From assembly GCA_002395775.1 (NCBI GenBank), contig DGUV01000046.1, positions 1 through 35,822 of the forward strand: a DNA stretch of 35,822 nt. Reading direction: 5' to 3'. The notes beneath the pieces are model-generated. The model searched no databases and was not told the origin of the DNA. It was given only the letters and a program-made list of their open reading frames with translations. The stretch is from Prevotellaceae bacterium UBA4301. GTDB taxonomy: Bacteria; Bacteroidota; Bacteroidia; Bacteroidales; Bacteroidaceae. Shown piece after piece: positions 32,585 to 35,822 of the stretch (the stretch's first letter is position 1; the number at the start of each line of letters is the position of its first letter). The translations under genes and the position numbers were made by a program.

Positions 32585-34285
32585 ATGAAACAGCTGATTA
32601 CAGGAGCGGAGGCTTTGATGCGCAGCCTGGAAGCCGAGGGCGTAGATGTCCTCTTCGGGTATCCGGGCGGTGCCATCATGCCCACCTATGATGCGCTCTA
32701 CGACCATCGCGAACGTTTGCATCACATACTTGTCCGTCATGAGCAGGGTGCCGTCCATGCAGCTCAGGGCTATGCCCGTGTGAGCGGTCGTGTGGGAGTT
32801 GCCATTGCCACCAGTGGCCCGGGGGCCATGAACACAGTGACAGGCATTGCCGACGCCATGATTGACTCCACGCCCCTTGTGGTGATATGCGGACAGGTGG
32901 ATGCCGCCGTCATGGGCACCGATGCCTTTCAGGAGGTCGATGTCATTGGTGTTGCGCAGCCCATCACCAAGTGGGCCTATCAGATTCGACGTCCTCAGGA
33001 TGTGGCCTGGGCCGTGAGCCGTGCTTTCTACATAGCCCGCAGCGGACGACCTGGGCCTGTGGTGCTCGACTTTGCCAAGAACGCCCAGACGGGTCTCGTC
33101 GATTACGAGCCTGCCCATGTGGATTTCATCCGCAGCTATCGTCCCGTGCCTGTGCCTTCGGACGATGTCATCCGTCAGGCCGCCGACATGATTAATCACA
33201 GCCAGCGTCCTCTGGTGCTTGTTGGCCAAGGTGTGGAACTGGGTGAGGCTCAGGCCGAGTTGCAGCAGTTCCTCGAACTGGCCGACCTGCCTGCTGCCTG
33301 CACGCTGCTCGGCCTTTCGGCCCTTCCCTCAGCCCATAGGCTCAACATGGGCATGCTGGGCATGCACGGCAATCTGGCCCCCAATGTCATGACCAACCAG
33401 TGCGACTTGCTCATTGCCGTGGGCATGCGTTTCGATGACCGCGTCACCGGCAATGTCCAGACCTATGCCCGTCAGGCTAAAATCATTCACTTCGACATCG
33501 ACCCCAGCGAAATCAATAAGAACATCAGCGTCGATTTGGCCGTCGTGGGCAATTGCAAGCAGACATTGGCCCGCGTCACTGCCCTCCTTCATGAGGCTCG
33601 CCACGACGAGTGGATTAGCGCCTTCCGTCCCTTGTGGGATAAGGAGAACGAACGCGTCATCCGTCCTGCCACTCAGCCCGCCGAGGGGCCGTTGCTCATG
33701 GGCGAGGTGGTCAGCAGGGTGAGTGAGGCCACAAACCATCAGGCCGTCTTGGTCACCGACGTGGGGCAGAACCAGATGTTCGGTTGTCGCTATTTCCGCT
33801 ATTCGCAGCCGCGTAGCGTGGTAACCTCGGGTGGTTGCGGCACCATGGGCTTCGGCCTGCCTGCAGCCATCGGAGCCACCTTTGGCGCACCAGAGCGCAC
33901 CGTCTGTCTCTTCGTGGGCGACGGCGGACTACAGATGACCTTACAGGAGTTCGGAACCATCATGGAACAGCACTCGCCGGTGAAAATCATATTGCTGAAC
34001 AACAATTTCCTGGGCAACGTGCGCCAGTGGCAGCAGATGTTCTTCCATCGTCGCTACTCGTTCACCCCCATGCTCAACCCCGACTATGAGCGCATCGCCT
34101 CGGCCTACGGCATACCTTCGCAGACGGTCACCGAGCGTTCCCAGCTCGACGAGGCCATCCGTCGCATGCTTGCCACCCCGGGACCCTACCTGTTGCAATG
34201 CGGTGTGAAGGAGGAGGACAACGTGATGCCCATGATTCCCCTGGGAGCCAGTGTCGATGAGATGATGCTGGAGTTTAAAGATTAA
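32585..34285 (+). CDS. ilvB: Acetolactate synthase, large (catalytic) subunit
   Basis: A 566-residue thiamine-diphosphate enzyme that condenses pyruvate to acetolactate (or with 2-oxobutyrate to acetohydroxybutyrate), the first shared step to branched-chain amino acids (EC 2.2.1.6). Visible signatures: GYPGGAIMPTYDALYD, RHEQGAVHAAQGYAR with the catalytic Glu, TSGGCGTMGFGLPAAIGA, and the ThDP/Mg motif from GDGGLQMTLQEF to LLNNNFLGNVRQWQ. Length is normal. It is followed after 21 bp by the regulatory subunit. Its own promoter lies just upstream. Confidence 0.97.
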   Translation: MKQLITGAEALMRSLEAEGVDVLFGYPGGAIMPTYDALYDHRERLHHILVRHEQGAVHAAQGYARVSGRVGVAIATSGPGAMNTVTGIADAMIDSTPLVVICGQVDAAVMGTDAFQEVDVIGVAQPITKWAYQIRRPQDVAWAVSRAFYIARSGRPGPVVLDFAKNAQTGLVDYEPAHVDFIRSYRPVPVPSDDVIRQAADMINHSQRPLVLVGQGVELGEAQAELQQFLELADLPAACTLLGLSALPSAHRLNMGMLGMHGNLAPNVMTNQCDLLIAVGMRFDDRVTGNVQTYARQAKIIHFDIDPSEINKNISVDLAVVGNCKQTLARVTALLHEARHDEWISAFRPLWDKENERVIRPATQPAEGPLLMGEVVSRVSEATNHQAVLVTDVGQNQMFGCRYFRYSQPRSVVTSGGCGTMGFGLPAAIGATFGAPERTVCLFVGDGGLQMTLQEFGTIMEQHSPVKIILLNNNFLGNVRQWQQMFFHRRYSFTPMLNPDYERIASAYGIPSQTVTERSQLDEAIRRMLATPGPYLLQCGVKEEDNVMPMIPLGASVDEMMLEFKD

Positions 34286-34306
34286 AGATTGAAAAATGAA
34301 GGTTGT

Positions 34307-34846
34307 ATGGAAACGAAATTCTATACCATGCTCATATATAGCGAGAACTTCGCCGGTATTCTCAACCAGATAACCGCCGTGTTCACGCGCCGCCAGGTCA
34401 ACATCGAGAGCCTCAATGTATGTGCCTCGTCCACCCCTGGTGTCCACAAATACACCATCACCTGCAACTGCACCGAGGAGATGGCCAAGATGCTCACCAA
34501 GCAGATTGAGAAGAAGATAGATGTCCTGCAGGCCCACTATTTCACTGACGACGAGATATTCATCATGGAGGCCTGCCTCATCAAACTCAGCACCCCCGTG
34601 ATGATGCGCAATGCTGAGGTGTCGCGCATCGTGCGCCACCACGATGCCCACATGACTGAGGTCAACCCCACCTATTGCATCGTGGAGAAGAAGGGACGCA
34701 CCGACGACATTCTCTCGCTCTTCGAGGAACTGAACAGCAAGGGGGCCGTCCTGCAGTTTGTGCGTTCGGGCCGCATTGCCGTCACCCGGAGCACCACAGA
34801 GCGCCTCGACCAGTATCTGGAGGAGATGGAGAAGATGAGGAAGTGA
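34307..34846 (+). CDS. ilvN: Acetolactate synthase, small (regulatory) subunit
   Basis: A 179-residue partner of IlvB that confers feedback control by branched-chain amino acids. The N-terminal ACT domain (about 1-80) reads FYTMLIYSENFAGILNQITA, then FTRRQVNIESLNV. The C-terminal domain (about 85-179) includes EACLIKLSTPVMMRNAEVSR and ends DQYLEEMEKMRK. I start at the ATG at 34307; a TTG six codons upstream lies in the AT-rich repeat spacer and is unlikely. The thioesterase gene follows after 22 bp. Confidence 0.94.
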   Translation: METKFYTMLIYSENFAGILNQITAVFTRRQVNIESLNVCASSTPGVHKYTITCNCTEEMAKMLTKQIEKKIDVLQAHYFTDDEIFIMEACLIKLSTPVMMRNAEVSRIVRHHDAHMTEVNPTYCIVEKKGRTDDILSLFEELNSKGAVLQFVRSGRIAVTRSTTERLDQYLEEMEKMRK

Positions 34847-34868
34847 TGAAGAGATGAAGTGAAATAAT

Positions 34869-35612
34869 ATGGAAAAGATAGACGAATATCCCTTTTATGT
34901 TGAGCCCTTCCATGTGGACCTCACAGGTCGCATGTTCATGGGCATTTTGGGCAATCATCTGCTCAATGCAGCCGGCCGTCACAGCCAGCGACGCGGATGG
35001 GGCATCGGAGCACTGAACGAGACGCGCCACACCTGGGTGCTCAGTCGCCTGAGCATAGAGTTGGAGCAAATGCCTCGCCAGTATGAGCAGGGTACCATTC
35101 GGACCTGGGTGGAGAGCGTCATCAAGCTCTTCACTAATCGTAATTTTGCCATCCTGCGCCCCGACGGCACCCCCTACGGCTACGCCCGCAGCACCTGGGC
35201 CATGATTGACATGGAGACGCGCCAGCCCTGCAACCTGCTTACCCTTTATGATGGCGATATACTTAACTACGTCGTTTCCGACGAGGAGAACCATTGCCCC
35301 ATCGAGGGGCACGGACGTTTCCGCTTCCGCGAACCACAGTTCGCAACCACCATCGACACGCATTACAGCGACGTGGACATCAATGGCCACATCAACTCCA
35401 TCAAGTACATCGAGCACATTCTCAACCTCTTTCCCATCCAGCGTCTGCGCGACGAGGGCATACGCCGCTTCGAGATAGCCTACAAGACCGAGGCCCTCTT
35501 GGGCGACCAGCTCTCGTTCTACATGCAACCGGTTGATGAGAAGGAGACCGACGTGGAGGTTCGCAAGGACGGTGGCGAGGTGGTGTGCCAGGCAAAGGTG
35601 CGCTTCTTCTGA
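34869..35612 (+). CDS. Acyl-ACP thioesterase (FatA/FatB-like)
   Basis: A 247-residue double hotdog-fold protein of the acyl-ACP thioesterase family, which releases fatty acids from acyl carrier protein. The second hotdog has the family's active-site helix in HYSDVDINGHINSIKYIEHI. The first has GNHLLNAAGRHSQRRGWGIG and WVESVIKLFTNRNFAILRPDG. No signal peptide. Its place between ilvN and ilvC is the arrangement I know from other Bacteroidales; a link between branched-chain precursors and branched fatty acids could explain it, but that is inference. Confidence 0.9.
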   Translation: MEKIDEYPFYVEPFHVDLTGRMFMGILGNHLLNAAGRHSQRRGWGIGALNETRHTWVLSRLSIELEQMPRQYEQGTIRTWVESVIKLFTNRNFAILRPDGTPYGYARSTWAMIDMETRQPCNLLTLYDGDILNYVVSDEENHCPIEGHGRFRFREPQFATTIDTHYSDVDINGHINSIKYIEHILNLFPIQRLRDEGIRRFEIAYKTEALLGDQLSFYMQPVDEKETDVEVRKDGGEVVCQAKVRFF

Positions 35613-35668
35613 GCAAAAAAATATATTGTTTCTTAAGCTTAATTCTTAATTTTAATTCATATAGAACT

Positions 35669-35822
35669 ATGGCAAAAATGAATTTTGGTGGGGTCATTGA
35701 GGAAGTGATGACCCGTGAAGAGTTCCCATTGGACAAGGCACGCGAGGTGCTGAAGGACGAAACCATCGCCGTCATTGGTTACGGCGTTCAGGGCCCCGGC
35801 CAGGCTTGCAACCTGCGCGACA
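35669..35822 (+). CDS. ilvC: Ketol-acid reductoisomerase, N-terminal fragment cut by window edge
   Basis: The first 51 codons are visible: MAKMNFGGVIEEVMTREEFP and then ETIAVIGYGVQGPGQACNLR, the Rossmann GYGVQG NADPH-binding motif of IlvC. The enzyme converts acetolactate to dihydroxy-isovalerate (EC 1.1.1.86), the step between IlvB and IlvD. The gene continues past the right edge. The 56 bp leader is AT-rich and shows no clear promoter, fitting co-transcription with ilvB. Confidence 0.92.
   Translation, partial: MAKMNFGGVIEEVMTREEFPLDKAREVLKDETIAVIGYGVQGPGQACNLRD

Overview
The window looks like a chromosomal segment of a Bacteroidales bacterium, most likely Prevotellaceae. The evidence is the TAnnTTTG-type promoters, BspA-like leucine-rich-repeat surface proteins, C-termini of the form DLSGRR...KGxYIxxGKK that resemble type IX secretion (T9SS) sorting tails, a gingipain-family (C25) protease, a DUF2723 protein and a dipeptidyl peptidase IV. 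This assignment is by recognition of families, not by a database search.

Left part (1-13541, all minus strand). An accessory surface-protein region. Read in transcription order from the right: a candidate 6S-like RNA with a strong terminator; a 58-residue acidic small protein; two paralogous BspA-type LRR proteins; a sulfatase-modifying-factor-like protein; a class I methyltransferase; a small two-helix membrane protein; an acidic-tagged lipoprotein; and two large secreted proteins built from ~200-residue repeats. The last of these runs intact off the left edge with at least 968 residues and five repeat units.

Middle part (13734-25617, all plus strand). A compact housekeeping run: serine acetyltransferase (cysE), an RlmL-like THUMP methyltransferase with an RG-rich tail, dipeptidyl peptidase IV, purD, a multi-pass membrane protein, a DUF2723/TMEM260-like glycosyltransferase candidate, a NodB-type polysaccharide deacetylase and queG. 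Several starts overlap the preceding stop, so parts of this run are probably co-transcribed.

Right part (25654-35822, plus strand). Branched-chain amino acid biosynthesis: ilvD, then ilvB-ilvN-acyl-ACP thioesterase-ilvC (ilvC cut by the right edge). Between ilvD and ilvB sits a visibly AT-rich three-gene block with its own terminator/promoter junction: a tail-fibre-chaperone-like secreted protein, a C25 cysteine protease and a secreted protein of unknown function. The block looks like an accessory cassette placed inside an otherwise standard ilv cluster.

The points most worth a second look are the 6S-like RNA, the unannotated 58-residue protein next to it, the C25 protease cassette splitting the ilv genes, the DUF2723 enzyme, the modular repeat proteins at the left edge, and a structured intergenic repeat seen twice (before cysE and before ilvB).
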